DNA of 64,000 nt, from the NCBI RefSeq assembly GCF_025152745.1, contig NZ_CP104040.1, positions 1,054,001 to 1,118,000 on the forward strand, read 5' to 3'. Each line of letters opens with the position of its first letter. The stretch's first letter is position 1. Position numbers and translations under genes: made by a program. The stretch comes from Rhizobium sp. WSM4643. Lineage in GTDB: Bacteria; Pseudomonadota; Alphaproteobacteria; Rhizobiales; Rhizobiaceae. This document shows, in pieces, positions 26,965 to 36,142 of the stretch. The notes under the pieces are model-generated. The model worked only from the letters and a program-made list of their open reading frames with translations, was not told the DNA's origin and searched no databases.

Positions 26965-28059
26965 ATGAAGATCGCTCAGATTGCACCGCTCGCCGAAAGC
27001 GTTCCGCCGAAGCTCTACGGGGGAACCGAGCGGATCGTTTCCTATCTTACTGAAGAACTCGTCACACAGGGACATGACGTCACGCTCTTTGCCAGCGGCG
27101 ATTCCGTCACCCAGGCGAAGCTGGTGGCGTGTGCGGACGTCGCCCTGCGGCTCAACCCGGCGGTCAAGGACCATCTGCCGCATCAGGTCGTGATGCTGGA
27201 GGAGATCCGTCGGCGGGCGGATGAGTTCGATGTGCTACATTTCCACATCGATCTTCTGCATTTTCCGCTGATCCGCGATTTCGCCCATCGCACGGTCACG
27301 ACGCTGCACGGGCGGCTGGACCTGCCGGATCTCAAGCCATTCTACACGGCGTTCCCGGATATTCCGCTCGTGTCGATCTCCAACGACCAGCGGCGTCCGA
27401 TGCCACCGGTCGATTGGCGCGGAACGGTCTATCACGGTTTGCCGGCCGATATTCTTCCCTTCACCGAGAACCCTAGGGGCAATTACCTCGCCTTCCTTGG
27501 GCGTATTTCCCCGGAAAAGCGCCCCGACCGCGCTATCCAAATCGCGGCAAAGGTCGGAATGCCGCTGAAGATCGCCGCCAAGATCGATAATGCCGACAAG
27601 GCCTATTGGGAAGCTGTTATAGAGCCCATGGTGAGGAGGCACCCGCAGGTTGAATTCATCGGTGAGATCAATGAACAACAGAAAGCTGACTTCCTCGGAA
27701 ATGCGGGCGCTCTGCTGTTCCCGATCGACTGGCCGGAGCCCTTTGGGCTGGTGATGATCGAGGCGATGGCCTGCGGCACGCCGGTGATCGCTTTCGGCTG
27801 TGGCTCCGTCCCGGAGGTGATTGACAACGGCATCTCCGGCATCCTGGTCGACAGCGTCACCGAAGCGGCCGAGAACGTCGAATGGGCGCTCCGCCTCGAT
27901 CGGCGCAGGGTGCGAGCCACATTCGAAAAGCGCTTCACCGCGCAACGGATGGCGCGCGGCTATCTCGACATCTATCGCAACTTGCCGGGCGTTCGTACCA
28001 AAGCCGCGCCTATCCGTCGGTCGAATGGTCCAGCGCGCGACCTGCAGGCTGTCGCCTGA
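26965..28059 (+). CDS. Glycosyltransferase family 4
   Basis: 364 residues, GT-B fold. The N-terminal domain has the acceptor-side motif KLYGGTERIVSYLTEEL; the C-terminal domain has FLGRISPEKRPDRAIQIA and the nucleotide-sugar E-x7-E motif EPFGLVMIEAMACGTPVIAF. It is a retaining, cytoplasmic or peripheral enzyme adding sugar from an activated donor. ATG 26965 has an AGAGGAGG site; the longer reading from 26926 does not. The downstream amylo-glucosidase gene starts 15 bp after the stop, so the two form an operon, perhaps for a storage or stress-protective alpha-glucan or a glucoside. Confidence 0.88.
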   Translation: MKIAQIAPLAESVPPKLYGGTERIVSYLTEELVTQGHDVTLFASGDSVTQAKLVACADVALRLNPAVKDHLPHQVVMLEEIRRRADEFDVLHFHIDLLHFPLIRDFAHRTVTTLHGRLDLPDLKPFYTAFPDIPLVSISNDQRRPMPPVDWRGTVYHGLPADILPFTENPRGNYLAFLGRISPEKRPDRAIQIAAKVGMPLKIAAKIDNADKAYWEAVIEPMVRRHPQVEFIGEINEQQKADFLGNAGALLFPIDWPEPFGLVMIEAMACGTPVIAFGCGSVPEVIDNGISGILVDSVTEAAENVEWALRLDRRRVRATFEKRFTAQRMARGYLDIYRNLPGVRTKAAPIRRSNGPARDLQAVA

Positions 28060-28074
28060 CGTCAAGGAGGAGAC

Positions 28075-30285
28075 ATGTCGAACATTTCTGCGGACAGCAA
28101 CCCCGCCGCAGCATTGCCAGGCCCGGCGGCACCGGTCGCGCAGTTTTTCATTCCGGCGGCCGCGTCGCTGCAGGAGCGACGGCCGCGTACCCTGAAGCAC
28201 GGCGATACTTTCGCCGTCTTCGATTACAATGGCGACGCTCTGTCCGGTCCCGGCAGCCCGGAAGGTCTTTTCCATTGCGATACCCGTTATCTCTCGCATT
28301 TCTACCTGACGATCAATGGGCAACGGCCGATGCTCCTGTCGTCGACGCTGCGAGATGACAACGCCACGCTGACCTGCGATCTCACCAATCCTGATCTATT
28401 CGATAAGAATGGAAAGCTGGCTCTGGCTCATGACCTGATTCATTTGCGCAGGTCACGGTTTCTCTGGAATGCTCGCTGTTATGAGCGGGTGGCCGTGAGG
28501 AATTACGACGACCGGCGGCAACATGTCCGAATCCAAATCGCCTTCGAAGCCGATTTCGCCGACCTTTTCGAAGTCCGTGGAACCGTAAGAGCAAGGAGAG
28601 GGCGCCATCTTCCCGCCATCATAGAGCAGGATTGCGTCCTGCTTTCCTATATCGGCCTGGACGGCCGCAAGCGGTCGACGCGGTTTTCCTTCGTACCGGA
28701 ACCGGCCGAAATCCGCAGCAATCTCCTCACCTATGATCTCCATCTTGAGCCGCAGCAGACAAAATCGCTCTTCATCAAGATCGGCTGCGATCAGACCCCC
28801 GCCGATCCACCGAGCAACCGCTCCTTCTTCTTGGCCCTGCGGGATGCCCGGCGTGCATTGCGAGCCTCTTCCTCGCGCGCGGCGTCGATCGCAACGTCCA
28901 ACGAGATATTCAACGAAGCCGCGCGGCGCAGCGTCTCCGACCTCTACATGCTGATGACCGACAAGCCGGAAGGTCCTTATCCCTACGCCGGCATTCCCTG
29001 GTTCAGCACCGTCTTCGGCCGTGACGCCCTGATCACGGCGCTTCAGACACTTTGGCTCGATCCGGAGATCGCCCGCGGGGTTCTCGGCCATCTGGCAGCC
29101 AACCAGGCGACGGACATCGATCCTGCCTCTGACGCCGAGCCAGGCAAGATCCTGCACGAAATCCGCTTTGGCGAAATGGCCGAACTTGGCGAGGTTCCAT
29201 TCCGGCGCTATTACGGCAGCATCGATTCGACGCCGCTGTTTGTGATACTGGCCGGCGAATATCTCAAACGAACCGGTGATCTTGCGACGATCGACCGTCT
29301 CCTGCCACATCTGGAAGCGGCACTGACATGGGTCGACGAACATGGCGATCGTGACGGCGACGGCTTCATTGAATATGGACGGCTGACGGAAGAAGGATTG
29401 ATCAATCAAGCATGGAAAGATAGCCACGATTCGGTCTTCCATGCCGACGGCACATTGGCCAAGGGGCCAATCGCAATCGTTGAGGTCCAGGCTTATGTCT
29501 ACGCCGCATGGCAAAGTGCTGCCGAAATCTTCCGGCGGACCGGCAGGCCGGAACGAGCGGCGAGCTTTCTCGCGCGGGCGGAGGGACTGCGCCGTGCCTT
29601 TGACATCAGCTTCTTCGACGAGGAACTTGGCACATATGTGTTGGCCCTCGACGGAGACAAGCGGCCCTGCCGGGTTCGATCTTCCAATGCCGGCCATGCT
29701 CTGTTCGCCGGCATTGCTTATCCTGAACGGGTCGCACAGATTACCCGCACTCTGATGAGTGCCTCGTCCTTCTGTGGCTGGGGCATCCGCACCATTCCCT
29801 CCACGGAACCGCGTTACAATCCGATGAGCTACCACAACGGCTCGATCTGGCCACATGACAATGCCTTGATCGCCAGCGGCCTTGCCCGCTATGGCTATCG
29901 CGCCGAAGCCGCGCGGATATTCGAGGGATTGTTTGCCGCCTCGACCTATATCGACCTGCGGCGGCTCCCCGAACTCCTCTGCGGCCTGCCGCGCCAGCGG
30001 GCACGGGGGCCGACCTTCTATCCGGTCGCCTGCTCGCCTCAAGCATGGGCGGCAGCCGCTCCTTTGTCGCTGCTGCAATCCTGTCTCGGCCTCGACTTCG
30101 ACCCGAATGGCTTGCGCATCAGCTTCAACGTGCCGCAACTTCCCCCGTTCCTGGACGAAGTGATCTTACGACGCCTGTTGATCGGCAATGGCTCGGCTGA
30201 CGTCGCCATTCGCCGATCGGGACGCCAGGTCGTGGTGGATGTGATGGATCGCCACGGCAATGTTCAGGTGCTCACGACAGCATGA
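28075..30285 (+). CDS. Amylo-alpha-1,6-glucosidase / glycogen debranching-type protein
   Basis: 736 residues. Residues about 35-230 form the N-terminal GDE_N_bis beta domain (GDTFAVFDYNGDAL, FHCDTRYLSHFYL). Residues about 260-710 form an (alpha/alpha)6 barrel of the GH63/MGH1-like type: YPYAGIPWFSTVFGRDALIT, then the acid motif region QAWKDSHDSV and VEVQAYVYAAW, and YHNGSIWPHDNALIA. Related proteins hydrolyse alpha-1,6 branches or act on short glucosides in the cytosol. An AAGGAGGAGA site precedes the ATG. It is the second gene of the pair with the GT4 glycosyltransferase. Confidence 0.87.
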   Translation: MSNISADSNPAAALPGPAAPVAQFFIPAAASLQERRPRTLKHGDTFAVFDYNGDALSGPGSPEGLFHCDTRYLSHFYLTINGQRPMLLSSTLRDDNATLTCDLTNPDLFDKNGKLALAHDLIHLRRSRFLWNARCYERVAVRNYDDRRQHVRIQIAFEADFADLFEVRGTVRARRGRHLPAIIEQDCVLLSYIGLDGRKRSTRFSFVPEPAEIRSNLLTYDLHLEPQQTKSLFIKIGCDQTPADPPSNRSFFLALRDARRALRASSSRAASIATSNEIFNEAARRSVSDLYMLMTDKPEGPYPYAGIPWFSTVFGRDALITALQTLWLDPEIARGVLGHLAANQATDIDPASDAEPGKILHEIRFGEMAELGEVPFRRYYGSIDSTPLFVILAGEYLKRTGDLATIDRLLPHLEAALTWVDEHGDRDGDGFIEYGRLTEEGLINQAWKDSHDSVFHADGTLAKGPIAIVEVQAYVYAAWQSAAEIFRRTGRPERAASFLARAEGLRRAFDISFFDEELGTYVLALDGDKRPCRVRSSNAGHALFAGIAYPERVAQITRTLMSASSFCGWGIRTIPSTEPRYNPMSYHNGSIWPHDNALIASGLARYGYRAEAARIFEGLFAASTYIDLRRLPELLCGLPRQRARGPTFYPVACSPQAWAAAAPLSLLQSCLGLDFDPNGLRISFNVPQLPPFLDEVILRRLLIGNGSADVAIRRSGRQVVVDVMDRHGNVQVLTTA

Positions 30286-30319
30286 CGGATCAGTGGGGGA
30301 GGTGGGTCATCCGCCTCTC

Positions 30320-30547
30320 CTATTCCGGCTCCTCTTCATCGGAACTCAGCAGATCAACAAGCGCAGCAACCCTACCTGTTGGCAGGGGCCGGCCTTCACT
30401 CATCAAGGCTTCGTCGTTGCTGGCCCACGCAAATGCCTCGGCGAGTTCAGCCTGGGTGGCACCTGTCGCGATAACCTCGGCCACGAGCGTTTCATCGGCG
30501 GGCCCGAGGACGGCGATGACGTCCTTTGAAGTCATTGTCATAACCAT
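30320..30547 (-). CDS. Small conserved acidic protein divergent from hsp20
   Basis: 75 residues, acidic, without Cys, signal or membrane helix; mostly helical: SKDVIAVLGPADETLVAEVI, then AELAEAFAWASNDEALMSEG. Small proteins of this type are common in rhizobial genomes; the function is unknown. An AGAGGAG site precedes ATG 30547, although two ATGs (codons 3 and 5) follow within 12 bases. It is convergent with the amylo-glucosidase gene and shares its upstream region with the hsp20 promoter. Confidence 0.7.
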   Translation of the reverse strand: MVMTMTSKDVIAVLGPADETLVAEVIATGATQAELAEAFAWASNDEALMSEGRPLPTGRVAALVDLLSSDEEEPE

Positions 30548-30625
30548 TGCTCCTCTCTCAAGCTACGCCCAGATATGGTGGCGCCTTCGAAGAAAAGCAA
30601 TTTTTCCGTTGAGAAATTCCGTCTT

Positions 30626-30654
30626 CTTGAAACGGTAAACTGCTGAATTATATC
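30626..30654 (+). promoter_or_regulatory. Promoter of the hsp20 operon
   Basis: CTTGAA at 30626 with TTATAT 16 bases later (30648-30653) is close to an RpoH site. The same bases read as TTGAAA (30627) with TATATC (30649) resemble a sigma-70 promoter. ROSE-controlled genes elsewhere use housekeeping promoters, so the second reading is possible. Transcription would start near 30660, right at the thermometer. Confidence 0.55.
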
Positions 30655-30660
30655 AGTATT

Positions 30661-30746
30661 GTCGATCGCCGAGCAGGGATCGACAGGTCCAGGAGACGCC
30701 TGTCGCTCTTGGCGTTTCCTGTATCCATGTTGCTTGTAAGGAGGAT
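30661..30746 (+). promoter_or_regulatory. ROSE-like RNA thermometer ahead of hsp20
   Basis: The leader folds into successive hairpins: GTCGATC/GATCGAC (30661-30683), ACAGG/CCTGT (30683-30703), and a last one in which TATCC (30722) pairs with GGATA (30743). In the last hairpin TTGCT (30730-30734) faces the AAGGAGG ribosome site (30738-30744). A UUGCU segment opposite the Shine-Dalgarno sequence is the hallmark of rhizobial ROSE elements, which melt on heating to allow translation. Confidence 0.85.
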
Positions 30747-30752
30747 ATGGCT

Positions 30753-31229
30753 ATGAGGACAAACCTCGATTTCTCTCCCCTGATCCGGTCGAGCGTCGGC
30801 TTCGAGCGGATGTTGAACGCGCTCGAGGCTGCAAGCCGCGCCGAGACAATCGACAACTGGCCGCCTTACGATATCGTCAAAACCGGCGAGGACGAATACC
30901 GCATCGCCATGGCGGTGGCGGGCTTCTCGCAGGACGAGCTAGCGATCATCCACGAGCAGAACATGCTCGTCGTCTCAGGGCAGAAGGCCAACGGCGAAGA
31001 TGTTCAATACCTGCATCGCGGCATTGCTGGTCGAAGCTTCCAGCGTCGGTTCGAATTGGCTGACCACGTCAAGGTCGTGGATGCCCGCCTCGTCAACGGT
31101 CTGCTGACCATCGATCTCAAGCGTGAAATTCCTGAAGAGATGAAGCCGCGCCAGATCGAGATCGGAACTGGGAATGCAATGCCGAAGGCCGAGACCCGGC
31201 AGATCGAGGCCGAGACGCAGGCAGCCTGA
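30753..31229 (+). CDS. Small heat-shock protein Hsp20 (IbpA/HspH type)
   Basis: 158 residues. An alpha-crystallin domain covers about 35-130 (YDIVKTGEDEYRIAMAVAGFSQDELAI), ending with the AxxxGL-type VVDARLVNGLLTIDL motif. The C terminus contains the IxI/V-like tail only loosely (QIEIGTG). It is an ATP-independent holdase that traps unfolding proteins in oligomers. ATG 30753 is chosen: the AAGGAGG site is 8 bases before it but only 2 before the ATG at 30747. Translation should be controlled by the upstream ROSE element. A second Hsp20 gene follows after 41 bp. Confidence 0.93.
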   Translation: MRTNLDFSPLIRSSVGFERMLNALEAASRAETIDNWPPYDIVKTGEDEYRIAMAVAGFSQDELAIIHEQNMLVVSGQKANGEDVQYLHRGIAGRSFQRRFELADHVKVVDARLVNGLLTIDLKREIPEEMKPRQIEIGTGNAMPKAETRQIEAETQAA

Positions 31230-31270
31230 ACCGTCAGGAATGCCCAAGAACCACCAGAAAGGAGTAAGCC

Positions 31271-31780
31271 ATGAGTGTTCGTGATTTGATTCCCTGGGGC
31301 CGCAGCAACGGCCACCAAGTTCCGAGTCTCCTCCGCGAGGACGACCATGATCCTTTCCTATCGCTCCATCGCGAGGTAAACCGGCTGTTCGACGATGCTT
31401 TCCGCAGCTTCGGCGCTGGCCTGCGGTCACTGCGTGGCGCCAGCGGTTTCGGTGCCGGCTGGCCGAGTGTCGAGATCTCCGACACCGATAAGGATATCAA
31501 GGTGACGGCCGAAGTCCCCGGCCTTGAGGAAAAGGACATCGATGTCCTCCTCGATGACGGCGTTCTGACGCTGAAGGGTGAAAAGCGTTCGGAGACTGAA
31601 GACAAGGAGAAGCAGTTCTCGGAGCGCTACTATGGCCGCTTCGAGCGACGCATCCCGCTCGGCACCGAGGTCAAGGAAGATCAGGTCGACGCCACCTTCA
31701 AGAATGGCGTCCTGACTGTCACCTTGCCGAAGACCGAAAAGGCGCTCTCACAGGTCAAGCGCATCGCCATCAGAAGCTGA
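31271..31780 (+). CDS. Small heat-shock protein Hsp20 (class C type)
   Basis: 169 residues. The N-terminal region (WGRSNGHQVPSLLREDDHDP) leads to an alpha-crystallin domain at about 62-160 (VEISDTDKDIKVTAEVPGLEEKDIDVLL), with the conserved A-TFKNGVLTVTLPK end and a final KRIAIRS tail carrying the I-x-I motif. It differs from the first Hsp20, having the GLEEKDI signature of plant-like class proteins, so the pair may form mixed chaperone assemblies. An AAAGGAG site precedes the ATG. It is probably on the same heat-induced transcript. Confidence 0.93.
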   Translation: MSVRDLIPWGRSNGHQVPSLLREDDHDPFLSLHREVNRLFDDAFRSFGAGLRSLRGASGFGAGWPSVEISDTDKDIKVTAEVPGLEEKDIDVLLDDGVLTLKGEKRSETEDKEKQFSERYYGRFERRIPLGTEVKEDQVDATFKNGVLTVTLPKTEKALSQVKRIAIRS

Positions 31781-31793
31781 TCGAAACCAGTGC

Positions 31794-31822
31794 GCGGCGG
31801 CCGACCACCTGGCGGCCGCCGC
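31794..31822 (+). terminator. GC-rich hairpin after the hsp20 pair
   Basis: GCGGCGGCC pairs with GGCCGCCGC (9 bp, perfect) around an 11-base loop, 14 bases after the stop codon. No T tract follows. Confidence 0.55.
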
Positions 31823-31913
31823 TACCATGTCGTCCATGGCGGCACGGAAATTTCCGTCGCGCTTAGTCTCCACATGGCCGCTGGATCGGCAGATGCCGAT
31901 CGCAGGTTCAGGC

Positions 31914-32327
31914 CTATTTCCCCGGCTCGAACACCATGGAGTGGCCGTTGATGCAGTAGCGCAGGCCGGTCGGTGGCGGACCATCCGGAAAGACGTGGCC
32001 GAGATGGGCTTCGCAGCTGCCGCAACGGATTTCGGTGCGCACCATGCCAAAGGCCGTGTCGCGATGTTCGGTCACCGCACCGGGCGATACCGCTTCGAAA
32101 TAGCTCGGCCAGCCGCAGCCGGCATCGAATTTCGTGTCGGAGCGGAAAAGCGGCGCGTTGCAGCCGACGCAGCGGTAAAGCCCCGTCTCGAACGAATCCC
32201 AGTAAGGGCCGGTGAAGGCGCGTTCGGTGCCGTGCTGGCGCGTGATGCGGTATTGCTCGGGGGAGAGCTGCTCTTTCCATTCGGCATCGGTCTTATGGAT
32301 CTTGGCGGTGGTCGCAGTTTCGGACAT
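31914..32327 (-). CDS. msrB: Peptide-methionine (R)-S-oxide reductase MsrB
   Basis: 137 residues, a single MsrB domain. Zinc ligands are Cys53/Cys56 (CVGC) and Cys102/Cys105 (CGSC); the catalytic Cys125 lies in RYCINGHS. The enzyme reduces the R isomer of methionine sulfoxide in proteins with thioredoxin, in the cytoplasm. [13 protein letters not shown] residues (GCGWPSYFE) form the substrate pocket. An AAGGAGC site lies 8 bases before the ATG. It sits beside the hsp20 genes, convergent with them, which fits oxidative and heat damage repair. Confidence 0.95.
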   Translation of the reverse strand: MSETATTAKIHKTDAEWKEQLSPEQYRITRQHGTERAFTGPYWDSFETGLYRCVGCNAPLFRSDTKFDAGCGWPSYFEAVSPGAVTEHRDTAFGMVRTEIRCGSCEAHLGHVFPDGPPPTGLRYCINGHSMVFEPGK

Positions 32328-32514
32328 GAGGTGCTCCTTTCGCCGAGGGGCGTTTCCGTTTGCGCAAAATGTGGTGCGCCGCGTTCACTTCATCAAGTCT
32401 CCAGCGCGGCGCCATGAGATTGGCGGCATACCGCAATTGGAGTAAGACGCTTGCTTTTACATCCGTTAGGGGTTTTCTGTTAGGGTTAATGTTACGTGCA
32501 TTGGAGAATCACTG

Positions 32515-32730
32515 GTGTTTGAGGCGGCAATCGTCCTGCTTTACGGCCTGGTGGCCGTGGCCGCCATGGCGGTCACGCTGTTGGAAGGCTGGGCCAACCA
32601 TGACGGCTTGACGCTCCATCGTCTCGCCGGGCTCTTCGCCTGCCTGCTCTGGCCGCTGACGCTTCTGGTCTTTATCCTGCATGGTTGCATCACCCGGCTG
32701 CTGACGCGCCTTTCCCGACCGATGGCCTGA
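32515..32730 (+). CDS. Small two-helix membrane protein
   Basis: 71 residues from a GTG start with a TTGGAGA site 6-7 bases upstream. Two membrane helices are visible, about 4-24 (AAIVLLYGLVAVAAMAVTLL) and 37-57 (LAGLFACLLWPLTLLVFILH), with a basic C-terminal tail. No family is recognised. It lies alone between msrB (opposite strand) and the Mrp operon. Confidence 0.6.
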   Translation: MFEAAIVLLYGLVAVAAMAVTLLEGWANHDGLTLHRLAGLFACLLWPLTLLVFILHGCITRLLTRLSRPMA

Positions 32731-32919
32731 TCGGCTTCGAACATCGTAATGCAGTGCGGCCTGCGGCCGAAATCGCTTGAGACGCTCCCCCATTTCGCCT
32801 AAGCCAGAACAAGGGCCGGTTTTCTTCGGCTTTTTCGTCTGTCGCCTTTACAGCGCCGCGTGTCTTGTCGGACGTGCAAAGGACTGTAATATTTTGAATT
32901 ATGCAGTAGAGGAGGAGAC

Positions 32920-35277
32920 ATGGCCGATGTCACGGCTCTGACATTTCTGGCCCTGTGTCTGCCGCTCGTCGGCGCTCTTGCCGCTCCCTTCGTCATCCGC
33001 ATTTTCGGCGCAAACGGTGCCTGGCTCCTGGCGATCGCTCCCTTGCTCGCCTTCCTGCATTTTCTGCGTTTCGTTCCCAAGATCGCGCGCGGCGAGGTCG
33101 TCACCGGCGGGTATTCCTGGGTGCCGAGCTTTCATCTCTCCTTTTCCTGGTTCCTCGACGGCCTATCGCTGGCTTTCGCGCTGTTGATCACCGGCATCGG
33201 CACGCTGATCGTGCTTTATGCCGGCGGCTATCTCAAGGGACACAAGGATCAGGGCCGCTTCTTCTCCTTCATCTTCCTCTTCATGGGCGCGATGCTCGGC
33301 GTCGTCGTTTCCGACAGTTTCCTGATGCTCTTCATCTTCTGGGAGCTGACGTCGATCACGTCCTTCCTGCTGATCGGCTTCGATCACCAGCGGGCGGCGG
33401 CTCGCCGCGCTGCCCTGCAGGCGCTTGTAGTGACCGGCGGGGGAGGGCTCTGCCTGTTGGCCGGCCTGCTGATCCTCTGGAATATCTCAGGCGTCACGGA
33501 GATGTCGCGGCTCATCGGAACGGGCGATGTCGTGCGCGAAAGCCCGTTCTATCTCGCAGCCCTCCTTCTGGTCCTGGGCGGCGCCTTCACCAAGTCGGCC
33601 CAATTTCCCTTTCATTTCTGGCTGCCGAACGCCATGGAGGCGCCGACGCCGGTTTCGGCCTATCTGCATTCGGCCACAATGGTGAAAGCAGGCGTCTATC
33701 TGCTGATGCGGCTCAATCCCGTCATGGGGGCAACGCCTGCCTGGGAAATCCTTCTGCCCTTCTTCGGCGGGCTGACGCTGGTGGTCGGTACCGCACTCGC
33801 CATCCGCCAGACCGACCTGAAGCTCAAGCTTGCCTATACCACCGTCTCCTCGCTCGGCCTGCTCGTCATGCTGATCGGCTTCGGCTCGGACCATGCGGTC
33901 GAGGCGGCGGCGCTTTATCTGGTGGCGCATTCTCTCTTCAAGGGCGCGCTCTTCATGATCGCCGGCATCATCGATCACGAGACCGGCACGCGCGATATCA
34001 CCAGGCTCAGTGGCCTGATGCGGGCGATGCCGCTCACCTGGATGATCGCGCTTTCGGCGGCCTTCTCCATGGCCGGCCTGCCGCCCTTCTTCGGTTTCCT
34101 CGCCAAGGAGGAGATCTACACGGCACTCGTCGGTGCCGATGTCCGCGCGATCACATTTACCGCGATAACCGTCTTCGGCAATGCGCTGATGTTCGCCGTC
34201 GCCTTCGCCGTGGCGCTGAAACCCTTCCTCGGACGGCCGGTGGAGACGCCGAAACCTCCGCATGAAGCACCCGTCCTGCTTTGGCTCGGCCCGGCCGTTC
34301 TCGCCGTCCTCGGCCTGCTCGCGGCGATCTTCTCGACCTTCAGCCATACCGTGCTGTCCTCCCCGCTCGCTACCGCCATCCGCCAGACATCCGTCGACAT
34401 CGACATTTCGCTGACGCCGCATATCGGCCTGCCCTTGGCGCTCTCCGCCCTGACCATACTGCTCGGTATCGGCGTTTACTGGCAGCTGGCGCGCGCCCGT
34501 TTCCTGATGGCCATCTTCTTGCGCGCGGCCGGACCCGGGCCGGACCATGGCTTTGATGTCGCTATATCGGGCCTTGTCCGCTTCTCGGGCCGCCTCATGC
34601 GTGTCCTCCAGCCGGGGCGGCTGGAGATCTATGTCACCTGCAGCTTCCTTTGCGTTGCCGCCATCCTCATCGTCCCCCCGGTCGTCTATGGCGAACTGCC
34701 GCGCCTTCCGGCCTGGCCGGCCGATGTCAGGCTCTATGAATGGGCGGTCTTTCTGATCGCCGCCTTCGGCCTTGCCGCCGTGCTGGTCGCCCGCGACCGG
34801 TTGACGGCGATCGTCTCGCTCGGCATCCAGGGTTTCGCCGTCGCCATCATCTTCCTGCTGTTCGGCGCGCCGGATCTGTCGTTTACCCAGTTCATGGTGG
34901 AAACGCTCTCGGTGGTCATCCTCGCGCTGGTGATGACCAGGCTTCGCCTATCTCCCGCCGATCGGCGGCCGCTCGGCCGCAAGCTCTTCGACGGTGCGCT
35001 GGCGCTTGTCTGCGGCCTCGGCTTCATGCTTTTGCTGATGCGGGCGACCGAGGCGCCGTTCGACGATGCGTTGACGGCTTTCTTCAACGCCTATTCCAAA
35101 TCGATCGCCCACGGCGCCAACGTCGTCAACGTCATCATCGTCGATTTCCGCGGCACCGACACGCTCGGCGAAATTGCCGTTGTCGCGGTCACCGGCCTTG
35201 CCATCCTGGCGCTGATCCGCATCCGCGCCGGCAGCGAGCGCAAGCTTGCCGCCAATGATCCCACGGCGGAGGGCTGA
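32920..35277 (+). CDS. mrpA: Mrp cation/proton antiporter subunit A (MrpA/PhaA)
   Basis: 785 residues, the largest subunit of the multi-subunit Na+(K+)/H+ antiporter. The N-terminal about 500 residues are a ND5/NuoL-like proton channel ([47 protein letters not shown] in pieces), followed by helices of the MrpA-specific C-terminal region with an MrpB-like segment. It is not fused to a full MrpB, which is separate here. The complex exports Na+ or K+ in exchange for protons and supports pH and salt tolerance. An AGGAGGAG site precedes ATG 32920. It is the first gene of mrpABCDEFG. Confidence 0.95.
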   Translation: MADVTALTFLALCLPLVGALAAPFVIRIFGANGAWLLAIAPLLAFLHFLRFVPKIARGEVVTGGYSWVPSFHLSFSWFLDGLSLAFALLITGIGTLIVLYAGGYLKGHKDQGRFFSFIFLFMGAMLGVVVSDSFLMLFIFWELTSITSFLLIGFDHQRAAARRAALQALVVTGGGGLCLLAGLLILWNISGVTEMSRLIGTGDVVRESPFYLAALLLVLGGAFTKSAQFPFHFWLPNAMEAPTPVSAYLHSATMVKAGVYLLMRLNPVMGATPAWEILLPFFGGLTLVVGTALAIRQTDLKLKLAYTTVSSLGLLVMLIGFGSDHAVEAAALYLVAHSLFKGALFMIAGIIDHETGTRDITRLSGLMRAMPLTWMIALSAAFSMAGLPPFFGFLAKEEIYTALVGADVRAITFTAITVFGNALMFAVAFAVALKPFLGRPVETPKPPHEAPVLLWLGPAVLAVLGLLAAIFSTFSHTVLSSPLATAIRQTSVDIDISLTPHIGLPLALSALTILLGIGVYWQLARARFLMAIFLRAAGPGPDHGFDVAISGLVRFSGRLMRVLQPGRLEIYVTCSFLCVAAILIVPPVVYGELPRLPAWPADVRLYEWAVFLIAAFGLAAVLVARDRLTAIVSLGIQGFAVAIIFLLFGAPDLSFTQFMVETLSVVILALVMTRLRLSPADRRPLGRKLFDGALALVCGLGFMLLLMRATEAPFDDALTAFFNAYSKSIAHGANVVNVIIVDFRGTDTLGEIAVVAVTGLAILALIRIRAGSERKLAANDPTAEG

Positions 35278-35281
35278 TCGC

Positions 35282-35701
35282 ATGAACACCCTCATTTTCC
35301 GCACCGTCGCCCCGTTTCTCACCGCGCTGATGCTGCTTTTTTCAGTCTTCGTGCTGCTGCGCGGCCATAACGAGCCGGGCGGCGGCTTCATCGGCGGGCT
35401 GATCGCTGCCTCCGGACTGGCAATTTACGGCATTGCCCGCGGTGTTGGCGCCGTTCGCCGCGCGCTGTACTTCCATCCGCTGTCGATTGCCGGCTTCGGC
35501 CTGCTCCTGTCGACCATGGCGGGTCTTCTCTCCATCCTCTTTGCCGTTCCCTTCATGACCGGCCTCTGGATTTATCCGAAGCTTTTCGGCGCCGAGATGC
35601 CGCTGTCGAGCGTCATGCTCTTCGATGTCGGCGTCTATCTCGTCGTGCTCGGCGCCATCACCTCGATCGCGCTGGCATTGGAAGAAAAGGAGGTGGAATG
35701 A
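35282..35701 (+). CDS. mrpB: Mrp antiporter subunit B
   Basis: 139 residues with four membrane helices. The MnhB signature is seen as [20 protein letters not shown] near residue 25. It is a small integral subunit of the antiporter complex. ATG 35282 is 4 bp after the mrpA stop, and the gene overlaps mrpC by 4 bases at its end, so the genes are translationally coupled. An in-frame ATG at 35246 lies inside mrpA and is not used. Confidence 0.93.
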   Translation: MNTLIFRTVAPFLTALMLLFSVFVLLRGHNEPGGGFIGGLIAASGLAIYGIARGVGAVRRALYFHPLSIAGFGLLLSTMAGLLSILFAVPFMTGLWIYPKLFGAEMPLSSVMLFDVGVYLVVLGAITSIALALEEKEVE

Positions 35702-36078
35702 TGGAGCCGCTTCTCGCGATCCTCGTCGGCCTGTTCTTTGCCGCCGCCATCTATCTGATGCTGTCGAAATTCTCGATCCGCATCATGCTCGGCATCGCCA
35801 TCCTCGGCAATGCCGTCAACCTGCTGCTCTTTACCGGCGGCCGGCTGACGCGCGAGGTGCCGCCGATCATCCCGGTGGGTCTCGACAGCTTGCCCGCAGG
35901 CACGGCCAACCCGTTGCCGCAGGCCCTCATCCTGACGGCGATCGTCATCTCCTTCTCCTTCCTTGCCTTCCTGCTGGTGCTGACCTACCGCGCCTATCAG
36001 GACCTCGGCACCGACAACACCAGCGACATGCGCGCCGCCGAGCCCGACGACCGGCCGCTGCCGCCATTGGGGTATTAA
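35698..36078 (+). CDS. mrpC: Mrp antiporter subunit C (NuoK-like)
   Basis: 126 residues with three membrane helices, homologous to NuoK of complex I ([20 protein letters not shown]). It starts with ATGATG overlapping the mrpB stop; either ATG could be used. The tail is charged and cytoplasmic. It is followed by a 64-bp gap before mrpD, the only sizeable gap in the operon. Confidence 0.93.
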   Translation: MMEPLLAILVGLFFAAAIYLMLSKFSIRIMLGIAILGNAVNLLLFTGGRLTREVPPIIPVGLDSLPAGTANPLPQALILTAIVISFSFLAFLLVLTYRAYQDLGTDNTSDMRAAEPDDRPLPPLGY

Positions 36079-36142
36079 GGATGTTGGTGCGGATGCTCAC
36101 CCCATGGCAAACCCTCTCGTGCGATAGCGGAGGCGCCATCTA

